Source: Candidatus Neomicrothrix sp. UBA2974 (GTDB lineage Bacteria; Actinomycetota; Acidimicrobiia; Acidimicrobiales; MedAcidi-G1). From it: 37,708 bases of DNA. The notes below the pieces were generated by a model. That model did not search any database. It had not been told where the DNA came from and was given only the letters and a program-made list of their open reading frames with translations. Made by a program: the position numbers and the translations under genes. Of the stretch, positions 8,029 through 16,014 are shown piece after piece. The first letter of the stretch is position 1, and each line of letters opens with the position of its first letter. Location: contig DEAU01000038.1 of NCBI GenBank assembly GCA_002348705.1, positions 1 through 37,708 on the forward strand. The letters run 5' to 3'.

Positions 8029-9681
8029 ATGCCGAACTCCTTGTTGGCCCCGCCACTGCCGACGCTTCTCAACCAACAAACCGATGCGTTCAACCGCAAC
8101 CGGAAGGACATGCTTGAGCATCTGGCCGTCATAGGGGACCTCCTTGACGAGGGCGAGTCAGGTGGAGGCCCGGAAGCGTTAACCCGTCTGCGCTCGCGGG
8201 GCAAGATGCCTATCCGTGACCGCATCGCGCACGTTCTCGATCCCGATAGCCCGTTTCTCGAGATCAGCCCACTCGCCGGCTACGGATCTTCCTACGCCGT
8301 TGGCGGCGGCTTCGTCGTGGGTATCGGCGTCATAGCCGGCGTCGAGTGCGTCGTCTGCGGCAACGACCCCACAGTCCTCGGCGGAGCGATGACGCCATAC
8401 ATGGCCAAGAAGTGGATGCGGGCAATCGAGATCGCCCGCCACAACCAGATTCCCTACGTCAGTTTCGTCGAATCGGCGGGCGCCGATCTAAGAGTCCAGA
8501 CCGAATCGGATGGAAAGGCGAAACAGCGCCGAGCGCGCACCGAGCATTTCGCCGAAACGGGCCGCTTCTTCTACGAGATGATCGAACTCTCAAAAATGGC
8601 CATCCCGACTATCTGTGTGGTGTTCGGTTCATCGACTGCTGGCGGCGCGTACCAGCCAGGAATGTCGGATTACAACATCTTCATCAAGGAAAAGTCCAAG
8701 GTCTTCCTAGCGGGACCACCTCTAGTAAAGATGGCTACCGGCGAGGACGCCGACGACGAAACCCTCGGTGGTGGCGAACTCCACGCTGAGCGATCCGGCT
8801 TAGCCGACTACCTCGCCGAGGACGAGATGGATGCCCTCCGAATGTGTCGCGAGGTGGTATCCCACCTCGACTGGCGCAAGGCCGGACCTGCGCCGTCCTA
8901 TGCCTTCGAGGAACCTCTTCACGCCGCCGAGGGTCTCATGGGTCTGGTCTCGAAGGACCTCAAACAACCGGTTGATGTCCGAGAGATCATCGGTCGAATA
9001 GTCGATGGTTCCCGATTCGAGGAGTTCAAACCCCGCTACGGGTCATCAATCGTTTGTGGCTTCGCCACCATCCATGGATACCCGGTTGGCATTCTCGGCA
9101 ACAACGGCGTCATCTACCCACAATCAGCCGAAAAGGCCGCTCACTTCATCCAACTCTGCAACCGTCAGGACACGCCACTGGTCTTCCTGCAAAACATCAC
9201 CGGCTTCATGGTCGGCGCCGATTTTGAGGAGGCTGGGATCATTAAGAAGGGCTCGCAGATGATTAACGCTGTGACCAACTCCACGGTCCCCCACCTCACT
9301 GTCATCATTGGTGCCTCCTATGGAGCCGGCACCTACGGAATGTCAGGCCGGGCTTATGAGAACCGTTTCACCTTCCTGTGGCCCATGGCCAAGATCGCTG
9401 TGATGGGGCCGAAACAAATCGCCGGCGTCATGTCGATTGTCCGACGTGGCCAGGCGGAGCGCAAGGGAATCCAATTCGACGAGGAAGCCGACGCTGAAAT
9501 CGTGCGTAAAGTCGAAGCCGCTCAGGAAAAGGGCTCACTGGCGCTGGAGGCCACCGGCGCCGTCAGTGACGACGGGATCATCGACCCGCGAGATACACGC
9601 ACCGTTCTCGGTTTGTGCCTTTCGGTGGTGCGAACGGCGCCCATCAAGGGCGCCTCCAGCTATGGGGTGTTCCGCCTGTGA
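8029..9681 (+). CDS. Acyl-CoA carboxylase, carboxyltransferase (beta) subunit
   Basis: The 550-residue product is a full-length biotin-dependent carboxyltransferase with the two crotonase-like halves of the family. It transfers the carboxyl group from carboxybiotin to an acyl-CoA. Recognisable motifs are TVLGGAMTPYMAKKWMRAIE, the oxyanion and CoA region GSSTAGGAYQPGMSDYNIF (about 204-222), and in the second half QNITGFMVGADFEEAGIIKK and GASYGAGTYGMSGRAYENRF. The sequence style is that of methylcrotonyl- and geranyl-CoA carboxylases (MccB/AtuC/LiuB) more than propionyl-CoA carboxylase. The AtuA and hydratase neighbours agree with a branched or terpenoid enoyl-CoA substrate. It is the first of six genes with overlapping ends. 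Confidence 0.93.
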   Translation: MPNSLLAPPLPTLLNQQTDAFNRNRKDMLEHLAVIGDLLDEGESGGGPEALTRLRSRGKMPIRDRIAHVLDPDSPFLEISPLAGYGSSYAVGGGFVVGIGVIAGVECVVCGNDPTVLGGAMTPYMAKKWMRAIEIARHNQIPYVSFVESAGADLRVQTESDGKAKQRRARTEHFAETGRFFYEMIELSKMAIPTICVVFGSSTAGGAYQPGMSDYNIFIKEKSKVFLAGPPLVKMATGEDADDETLGGGELHAERSGLADYLAEDEMDALRMCREVVSHLDWRKAGPAPSYAFEEPLHAAEGLMGLVSKDLKQPVDVREIIGRIVDGSRFEEFKPRYGSSIVCGFATIHGYPVGILGNNGVIYPQSAEKAAHFIQLCNRQDTPLVFLQNITGFMVGADFEEAGIIKKGSQMINAVTNSTVPHLTVIIGASYGAGTYGMSGRAYENRFTFLWPMAKIAVMGPKQIAGVMSIVRRGQAERKGIQFDEEADAEIVRKVEAAQEKGSLALEATGAVSDDGIIDPRDTRTVLGLCLSVVRTAPIKGASSYGVFRL

Positions 9682-11681
9682 CCACTCAGTTCCGCAACCT
9701 TTCCCGTCTTTTCGTCGCCAATCGTGGTGAGATAGCTCGACGAATCTTTCGCACCGCCCGGAACATGGGCCTACCATGCGCTGCTGTTTATGTCGGCGCC
9801 GATGAGGAAGCTCCGTACGTGAGCGAGGCAGATATCGCCGTCCCTCTCGACCACGGCGGTTACCTCAACGCCCAAGCCCTTATAGGGGCAGCGCTTGCCA
9901 CTGGGTCCGACGCCGTCCACCCGGGATATGGGTTCCTAGCTGAAAGTGCTGCCTTCGCCACCGCAGTAGAAGCAGCTGGCCTGATCTGGGTCGGCCCAAC
10001 CCCCGAGGTAATTGCCTCGATGGGCGACAAGATCTCTGCGAAGAAGGCCGCTATGGCAGCCGGCGTGCCCACTCTCACCTCAACGACCGACCCGACAGCC
10101 GGAGACTCTGTGGGCTACCCACTACTCGTCAAGGCTGCTGCTGGAGGCGGTGGCAAGGGCATGCATCTCGTGATCCGCCCTGAGGACCTAGTCGAAGCAG
10201 TAGCTACCGCCCAGCGGGAGGCTTATTCCTCATTCGGTGACGACCGGGTGTTCCTTGAGCGTTGCTTGCCTAGGTCCCGCCACATCGAGATACAGATACT
10301 CGGAGATGTCCACGGCTCGCTGATCCATCTCGGCGAACGGGAGTGTTCGATCCAGCGCCGTCACCAAAAGGTCATCGAAGAATCGCCGGCCGTCTCGCTC
10401 GACAACGAGACGCGGGACGCCATGGGCGCAGCAGCAATTAGTCTCTCCAGCCAAATCGGCTATCACTCGGCAGGCACCGTCGAGTTCCTGTTAGACGACG
10501 ACACGGGCGAATTCTTCTTCCTTGAAATCAATACCCGCCTGCAAGTCGAACACCCGGTCACCGAAGAGATAACCGGCATAGACCTGGTCAGAGAGCAACT
10601 ACGCATCGCTGCCGGCGAGCCGCTGGGCTTTGACCAAGACGATGTCATCGCCGATGGACACGCTATCGAGGTCCGCCTATACGCCGAAGACCCTTCGGCT
10701 GGCTACCTGCCGTCCACCGGCACAGTTGAAGCGTGGCGCCCTCCTGTTGAACCCTCTGTGCGCTGGGATTCCGGCGTGGAGGAGGGAACCGTGGTCGGCG
10801 TCGACTTCGACCCCATGCTGGCCAAGGTCGTAGCCCACGGACCGACCCGACGCGAAGCTGCCGCCCGCCTAGCCCTGGCGCTCGAACGCTTGCACCTAGG
10901 GGGAGTGAAAACCAACCGGGACCTCTTGGCCGCGACGCTGCGCCACGAGGGTTTCCTCGCCGGCGACACCACCACGGACTTCCTTGACCGGTACTCACCG
11001 GAGAGCCAGAGCGGACTAAACGAACGGGACGCCCGCTGGGTCGCTGCAGCGGCGGCGCTCTGGTTGCAGGGCCGTAACCGCGATGAGGCTCAGGTTCTGG
11101 GTCGAATTCCCAGCGGCTGGCGCAACGCTCGACTCACCGACCAGAAAGTGACCCTCAAGGCGAAAGAAGGCCTCCACGACGTGAGGTATCGGCTTGAGCG
11201 AGAAGGACACTTCACTGTCAACGTCGGCGATACCGACTCCATCCTCGCAAAGATTCACTCTTGGTCACCCGGCTCGATTGACGCCACCATCAACGGAATC
11301 CGCCGGACTGTTCCAATAACTGCAGTCGCGGCGCTTCCCCTCGAGGACCAGGGAGAGGTCGTTCACCTCACGGCGGCAGGAACCACTAGTCCGCTAGAGG
11401 TCATGCCTCGCTTCTCGCCGCCAAGGAGCACCTCTCCCACCGGCGGATTGATTGCTCCCATGCCGGGGCGGGTCTTGGAGATCCGCACCTCGGTTGGCAG
11501 GACGGTTGTGGCCGGGCAGTCCCTCCTCGTGCTAGAGGCCATGAAGATGGAGCACCACATGACCGCTCCTGTGGACGGGACAGTCATCGAGATACGGGTG
11601 GTCGCCGGCGACCAAGTGGACAACGGTGCTTTACTTCTCGTAATCGAGCCGGTAGCCGAAGAGGGTGGAGTTGATGGCTGA
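9678..11681 (+). CDS. Acyl-CoA carboxylase alpha subunit (biotin carboxylase plus biotin carrier)
   Basis: The 667-residue product carries a biotin carboxylase region (about 1-445) with the N-terminal motif RLFVANRGEIARRIF, the ATP-grasp glycine loop KAAAGGGGKGMH, and EINTRLQVEHPVTEEITG in the active site. A linker domain follows, then a C-terminal biotin carrier domain with the biotinyl lysine in EAMKMEH (about 70 residues from the end). It carboxylates its own biotin with ATP and bicarbonate and passes it to the beta subunit encoded just upstream. I start it at GTG 9678, which overlaps the previous stop as GTGA; the open frame extends to 9615 but begins inside the upstream gene. The length is standard for MccA/AtuF/LiuD. 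Confidence 0.93.
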   Translation: MTTQFRNLSRLFVANRGEIARRIFRTARNMGLPCAAVYVGADEEAPYVSEADIAVPLDHGGYLNAQALIGAALATGSDAVHPGYGFLAESAAFATAVEAAGLIWVGPTPEVIASMGDKISAKKAAMAAGVPTLTSTTDPTAGDSVGYPLLVKAAAGGGGKGMHLVIRPEDLVEAVATAQREAYSSFGDDRVFLERCLPRSRHIEIQILGDVHGSLIHLGERECSIQRRHQKVIEESPAVSLDNETRDAMGAAAISLSSQIGYHSAGTVEFLLDDDTGEFFFLEINTRLQVEHPVTEEITGIDLVREQLRIAAGEPLGFDQDDVIADGHAIEVRLYAEDPSAGYLPSTGTVEAWRPPVEPSVRWDSGVEEGTVVGVDFDPMLAKVVAHGPTRREAAARLALALERLHLGGVKTNRDLLAATLRHEGFLAGDTTTDFLDRYSPESQSGLNERDARWVAAAAALWLQGRNRDEAQVLGRIPSGWRNARLTDQKVTLKAKEGLHDVRYRLEREGHFTVNVGDTDSILAKIHSWSPGSIDATINGIRRTVPITAVAALPLEDQGEVVHLTAAGTTSPLEVMPRFSPPRSTSPTGGLIAPMPGRVLEIRTSVGRTVVAGQSLLVLEAMKMEHHMTAPVDGTVIEIRVVAGDQVDNGALLLVIEPVAEEGGVDG

Positions 11682-13476
11682 CCCAATCCGCATCGCCAAC
11701 TGCTCCGGCTTCTATGGGGACCGCCTCTCGGCAGCACAAGAGATGGTTGATGGTGGCCCCATTGACGTACTAACCGGGGACTGGCTGGCCGAACTCACGA
11801 TGCTGATCTTGGCCCGAACCCGGGCCAAGCGCCCCGGAGGCGGACACGCCGCCACCTTCGTGAGACAGATGGAGCAGGTCATGGGCACCTGCTTGGAACA
11901 GGGCATCCGGGTAGTCAGCAACGCTGGGGGCCTCGATCCGGAGGGCTGTGCCGAAGCTATTGCTGAAGTCGCTGACCGGCTTGGCCTGTCGCCGTGTATC
12001 GCATATGTGGGCGGTGACGACCTCCTCCCCCGCATCGACGAACTAAGCGCCGCCGGAATCAATCTGTTCGACCCGATCGCCAACGGATCCCCCGCCCGCC
12101 CCGAGAATCTCGTAAGCGCTAACGCCTATCTGGGTTGCTGGGGAATCGTGGAGGCTTTGAACCGGGGCGCCAACATCGTTGTAACCGGCCGCACAACCGA
12201 CGCGGCGATCGTTTGTGGCCCGGCCGCTTGGCACCACCAATGGGCTCGCGACGATTGGGATTCGCTAGCCGGAGCTGTGGTCGCAGGCCACGTCATCGAG
12301 TGCGGAACTCAGGCCACCGGCGGAAACTATTCATTTTTCACCGAGGTCAGCGGTATGGCCCGGGTCGGCTTCCCATGGGCCGAGGTGGCCGCCGACGGCT
12401 CGGCTGTCGTCGGCAAGCACGAAGGCACCGGAGGAGAGGTTTCAGTCGGCACGGTGACCTCACAACTGCTGTACGAGATCGGCTCGCCGGCGTATCTGGG
12501 GCCAGACGTTACGGCCCGCTTCGACACCGTGAAACTCGATCAGATCGAACCTGACCGCGTGCACATTCATGGCACAAAGGGGGAACCGCCTCCGCGCACC
12601 CTCAAGGTGTCAATGAACGAAATGGGAGGCCACCGCTGCGACCTTTCGATCGCTCTAACCGGGTTAGACATCGACGCCAAGGCCGCTCTCGCAGAAGAGG
12701 CATTTTGGACCGCCTGTCCGCACGTGCCCGAGGACTTCGAGTCGGTGGTATCCCGCGTTATCCGAACCGACAAGTCAGACCCGGATTCCAACGAGGAAGC
12801 AGTCGCCCAGTGGTGCTTGACCCTCAAGGACTCCGACGAACGCAAGGTCGGACGAGGGGTCTTCAATGCCATGACCGAAATGGCGCTAGCCACCATCCCT
12901 GGGTTCTTCTCGTTGCGCAGCGGTGGCTCCAGGCCTTTTGGCATTCACCGGGCAGGACTTGTGCCCGCCGATCTAGTACCCCAGCACGTCGTAGTCCTAG
13001 ACGGGCCGTCCGGACCGAGCCGCACCGTCGTGGACTCGGTAGCACCGGATGGTTACGCGGCGGCCGAGGGGCTACCTGGGCCCGAAGCGACCGCACCGGA
13101 CGGACCGACGGTTCCCGGCCCACTGGGACTGGTAGTTGGCGCCCGCTCGGGCGACAAGGGCGGCGACGCCAATCTCGGCGTTTTCGTCCGCGAAGACTCC
13201 GCCTGGGCGTGGCTCGACAACCATCTCACTGTAGAACGGCTCCGTGTGCTGCTGCCTGAGGCAGCCGAACTTGAGATCGAGCGGTATCGCCTCCCAGCGG
13301 TCCGGTCTCTCAACTTTGTGATCCACGGCCTTCTCGGAGAGGGCGTGGCAGCCTCGACTCGGCTCGACGGACAGGCCAAGAGCCTCGGTGAGTGGCTGCG
13401 GGCCAGAGTTGTTGACCTGCCCATAGCCCTGCTGCCCAACGAAGCGCCAACCTGGGAGGGCGAACAGGCCAGATGA
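11674..13476 (+). CDS. AtuA-family protein (acyclic terpene utilization)
   Basis: The 600-residue product has the DUF1446/AtuA domain over about residues 1-445, opening with IRIANCSGFYGDR and containing VVTGRTTDAAI and GGNYSFF. A C-terminal AtuA-like ferredoxin-fold domain follows (about 490-590), opening with LVVGARSGDKGGDANLGVF. AtuA is required for growth on citronellol and geraniol in Pseudomonas, but its reaction is unknown. ATG 11674 overlaps the upstream stop by 8 bases and follows GGGTGGAG; GTG 11665 and TTG 11671 are in-frame alternatives. Its place between carboxylase subunits and a hydratase is the layout of Atu- and Liu-type clusters, which is the main clue to the operon's role. 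Confidence 0.9.
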   Translation: MADPIRIANCSGFYGDRLSAAQEMVDGGPIDVLTGDWLAELTMLILARTRAKRPGGGHAATFVRQMEQVMGTCLEQGIRVVSNAGGLDPEGCAEAIAEVADRLGLSPCIAYVGGDDLLPRIDELSAAGINLFDPIANGSPARPENLVSANAYLGCWGIVEALNRGANIVVTGRTTDAAIVCGPAAWHHQWARDDWDSLAGAVVAGHVIECGTQATGGNYSFFTEVSGMARVGFPWAEVAADGSAVVGKHEGTGGEVSVGTVTSQLLYEIGSPAYLGPDVTARFDTVKLDQIEPDRVHIHGTKGEPPPRTLKVSMNEMGGHRCDLSIALTGLDIDAKAALAEEAFWTACPHVPEDFESVVSRVIRTDKSDPDSNEEAVAQWCLTLKDSDERKVGRGVFNAMTEMALATIPGFFSLRSGGSRPFGIHRAGLVPADLVPQHVVVLDGPSGPSRTVVDSVAPDGYAAAEGLPGPEATAPDGPTVPGPLGLVVGARSGDKGGDANLGVFVREDSAWAWLDNHLTVERLRVLLPEAAELEIERYRLPAVRSLNFVIHGLLGEGVAASTRLDGQAKSLGEWLRARVVDLPIALLPNEAPTWEGEQAR

Positions 13477-14120
13477 ACACTGTCAACGAGTCGACCGAAC
13501 TGCAGCGTCGACTCCGATCTTTGCGTGCACCTCGGCCAGTCATGGACCGTGAACGGGAGGCACAACTCACCGGGCGTCAGCACGAGGTACTGGAACGGCT
13601 CAGCGACCTGTTCGACGACGGCTTCGCCCACCTGACTATGGCAGACATCGCCGCCCACCTGGGCTGTTCGCTACGCACTCTGTACGACCTCGCCCCCAGT
13701 CGAGACGAGATGGTCCTCACAGTGATCGACCGCAATCTGCGAAGCATCGGTCGATCGGCCATCTCCATGCTAGAGAAGGACCAAGCGCCGTTGGATGCCA
13801 TTCGGGCTTACTTGACAGCGGCCAATGAGGCCGTGGCGACAACCACTCCAGCATTCGCTAGAGACCGCGCTGCCACCCCATCCGCCAACCGCCTCGTCAC
13901 CGCTCATTCCGACTACCTGGTGGCCGTGACCCGCACACTCCTGGACCTCGCCACCGAACAAGGCGACATAGCTGAAGTGGACACTGCTGCTGTAGCTCGA
14001 GTGGTGGCCGGGCTCGGCGCACTGTTTGCCCTTCCCGAACACCTTGAGGAGATTGACTCAACTCCCAAAGAAGCCGCTGACGCCATGGTCGATGTGATTC
14101 TCCGTGGACTGGCACAATGA
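13473..14120 (+). CDS. TetR-family regulator of the carboxylase operon
   Basis: The 215-residue product has a TetR DNA-binding domain. The helix-turn-helix is LTMADIAAHLGCSLRTLYDL (about 54-73), preceded by about 30 extra N-terminal residues. The all-helical C-terminal half (about 85-215) would bind the ligand, probably an acyl-CoA of the pathway, though nothing in the sequence fixes this. The ATG overlaps the AtuA-like gene's stop as ATGA (13473-13476), so the regulator is made together with the enzymes it is likely to control. The inverted repeat 5.5 kb upstream at 7973-8014 is the best candidate binding site. Confidence 0.88.
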   Translation: MNTVNESTELQRRLRSLRAPRPVMDREREAQLTGRQHEVLERLSDLFDDGFAHLTMADIAAHLGCSLRTLYDLAPSRDEMVLTVIDRNLRSIGRSAISMLEKDQAPLDAIRAYLTAANEAVATTTPAFARDRAATPSANRLVTAHSDYLVAVTRTLLDLATEQGDIAEVDTAAVARVVAGLGALFALPEHLEEIDSTPKEAADAMVDVILRGLAQ

Positions 14121-14929
14121 GCATCACGCCTTTAACCGTCGCAGACGTGGCGGCCGACCTAACAGCCGAACAAGAGGCACTGGACGCCGTGGTAGTCGCC
14201 CTACCGGAGGAGGCTTGGGAGACGCCGACCCCCAGCCCACGCTGGTCTGTGGGAGACCAAATCGCTCATCTCACCTACTTTGACGGAACAGCCGCCCAAG
14301 CCATCTCCGACCCCGAGGGCTTTCGTTCGGCCGTTGAGTCGCTTCTTGGCGTAGCCCAGGGCGGCGACGCCGCTCTCGACGAGTTAACCCTTGGTCCGCT
14401 TCGCGACCTTTCTGCAACAGAGCGCCTACAGGCCTGGCGTGCCGGCCGAGGACGTCTGGCTGCAGCAACTACCGGACTTGCCGAAGACGCGAGAATTCCT
14501 TGGTATGGACCTTCGATGGGTGGAAAGTCATTTCTGACTGCACGACTGATGGAGGCCTGGGCCCACGGACAAGACATCGTCGACGCGGTCGACGGGCACC
14601 GGCCACCTTCAGATCGTTTGCGTCACGTCGCCCAACTTGGAGTCATCACCCGGAAGTGGTCATACATCAACCGCCGGATGTCGGCACCTGACGTCAAAGT
14701 TGATGTGATGCTCCAAGCACCATCCGGTGTCACTTGGACCTGGGGACCCGGGGATGCGGACGACTCGGTTCGGGGTTCCGCAGTGGACTTCTGCCTGGTT
14801 GTAACCCAGCGGCGCCATGCAAACGACACAGCGCTGGAAATGGTCGGTGATGCCGCCCGCGATTGGATGATCCAAGCTCAGGCCTTTGCCGGACCACCTA
14901 CCAATGGTCCCAAGGCAGGGAGGTTCTGA
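14117..14929 (+). CDS. TIGR03084-family metal-binding protein
   Basis: The 270-residue product matches the actinobacterial TIGR03084 group, which has a mycothiol-maleylpyruvate-isomerase-like (DinB-type) N-terminal fold. Characteristic pieces are WSVGDQIAHLTYFD (about 43-56), IPWYGPSMGGKSFLTARLME, and AWAHGQDIVDA. The His of QIAHL and the Glu/His of ARLMEAWAHG are the likely metal ligands. Near the C-terminus TWTWGPGDADDSV and DFCLVVTQRRH are conserved. The biochemical function is unknown. These proteins are repeatedly found next to AtuA-like and acyl-CoA carboxylase genes in actinomycetes (recalled from family knowledge), suggesting an accessory step of the same pathway. The start overlaps the TetR stop as ATGA. 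Confidence 0.9.
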   Translation: MSITPLTVADVAADLTAEQEALDAVVVALPEEAWETPTPSPRWSVGDQIAHLTYFDGTAAQAISDPEGFRSAVESLLGVAQGGDAALDELTLGPLRDLSATERLQAWRAGRGRLAAATTGLAEDARIPWYGPSMGGKSFLTARLMEAWAHGQDIVDAVDGHRPPSDRLRHVAQLGVITRKWSYINRRMSAPDVKVDVMLQAPSGVTWTWGPGDADDSVRGSAVDFCLVVTQRRHANDTALEMVGDAARDWMIQAQAFAGPPTNGPKAGRF

Positions 14930-15711
14930 TGCCACTCGTCACGAGTGCCAAGGAAAGCGGAGTAACGACCATCACTTTGGCCGACGAGAACAACCGAAAT
15001 GCCCTTAGTACGGCACTAGTTGGTGAACTGGTGGCCGCCCTCGACGATGCCGAGGCTGATCCCGAGGTTCGAGTCGTAGTGCTCACCAACCAAGGGAATG
15101 TGTTCTGTTCAGGTGCCGACCTATCGGAGCGGTTGGGTGGCAGCACCGCGCACGCGGGGTCGATCGCATCAACACCTGCACAGGTCGATCCGACTGCCCT
15201 GTTTTCACGTTTCCGCGCGTCGCCGAAGATCTACGTGGGTCGGATTGCTGGACACTGCGTGGCCGGCGGCATGGGCCTAGCTGCTGCCATGGATCTGAGT
15301 GTTGCCATTCAGGACGGCAAATTCGGCTTCACGGAGGTACGGCGAGGCGTGGCACCAGCCATGATCTCGGTGCTTTGTCTACCCAAGATGCGTCCGGCCG
15401 AGGCCGCTGAGTCCATGTTGCTCGGCAAGCGGATGACGGGTGCCGACGCTGCCCGTATCGGCCTTATCAACCGAGCAGTTACGGCCGACGAGCTCGACGT
15501 CGTCGTCGACAGTTTTGTGTCCGACCTGCTGGCCGGTGGTCCCGGTGCCCTAGCCGCCACCAAGAAACTATTGAACCGGGTGCCAACTATGCCGGTAGAA
15601 GAAGCCTTCGCGTGGACATCCGAACTGTCATCTGACCTTTTTCGCTCCGACGAAGCCCGCGAGGGGATGCAGGCTTTCCTCGAGAAGCGCTCCCCGAACT
15701 GGAACGTCTAG
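14929..15711 (+). CDS. Enoyl-CoA hydratase/isomerase (AtuE/LiuC-like role)
   Basis: The 260-residue product is a crotonase-fold protein of normal length. NVFCSGADLSE (about 58-68) and GHCVAGGMGLAAAMDLSVA (about 105-123) form the oxyanion hole and CoA pocket, and FGFTEVRRGVAPAMISV holds the usual position of a catalytic acid/base. It probably hydrates the carboxylated enoyl-CoA made by the carboxylase, as AtuE (isohexenylglutaconyl-CoA) or LiuC (methylglutaconyl-CoA) do; the choice between them is inference. ATG 14929 overlaps the previous stop (TGATG) and is preceded by GGGAGG, so this start is secure even though the frame is open to 14863. It ends the operon. Confidence 0.92.
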   Translation: MPLVTSAKESGVTTITLADENNRNALSTALVGELVAALDDAEADPEVRVVVLTNQGNVFCSGADLSERLGGSTAHAGSIASTPAQVDPTALFSRFRASPKIYVGRIAGHCVAGGMGLAAAMDLSVAIQDGKFGFTEVRRGVAPAMISVLCLPKMRPAEAAESMLLGKRMTGADAARIGLINRAVTADELDVVVDSFVSDLLAGGPGALAATKKLLNRVPTMPVEEAFAWTSELSSDLFRSDEAREGMQAFLEKRSPNWNV

Positions 15712-16014
15712 CGGAGGCCAAACCGATCACAGCCTCAGATGTCAGCCTGCGAGAGCGCAGCCACGATGTCGAGAACGGCATCTTTTCGGTCGCTAAACGA
15801 TTGCATGGTGCCATCGCCAGCGAACATTGGGTTGGGACTACCAGCAAAACCAGGGCTGAGGGAACACTTGCTCACGACCACAGTCCGCGACCCGGCGACA
15901 ACCACGCGCACGCTCGCTTGGAACCGTGATCCGCATGACCCCTCTAAAACCGCCGAGCTTTCTGGCCAACGGTCCTTATTCACTGTTGGAGGACTTTGCG
16001 TGGCCGATTCTGGT
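15712..16014. other. Intergenic region between convergent hydratase and SGNH genes
   Basis: The stretch lies between the stop codons of two convergent genes. No tRNA, terminator or recognisable protein is seen. The longest plausible frame is a minus-strand 82-codon ORF (15735-15983), described separately at low confidence. The stretch may hold remnants of a lost gene. Confidence 0.35.
15735..15983 (-). CDS. Questionable small ORF, possible gene remnant
   Basis: An 82-codon frame reads toward the hydratase gene from 32 bases after the SGNH gene's stop. Its second half (GSPNPMFAGDGTMQSFSDRK, then DAVLDIVAAL) has a protein-like composition, while the first half does not. I recognise no family and see no convincing ribosome-binding site. 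It may be a short real gene in the SGNH transcript, the tail of a decayed gene, or chance. Confidence 0.22.
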   Translation of the reverse strand: MNKDRWPESSAVLEGSCGSRFQASVRVVVAGSRTVVVSKCSLSPGFAGSPNPMFAGDGTMQSFSDRKDAVLDIVAALSQADI

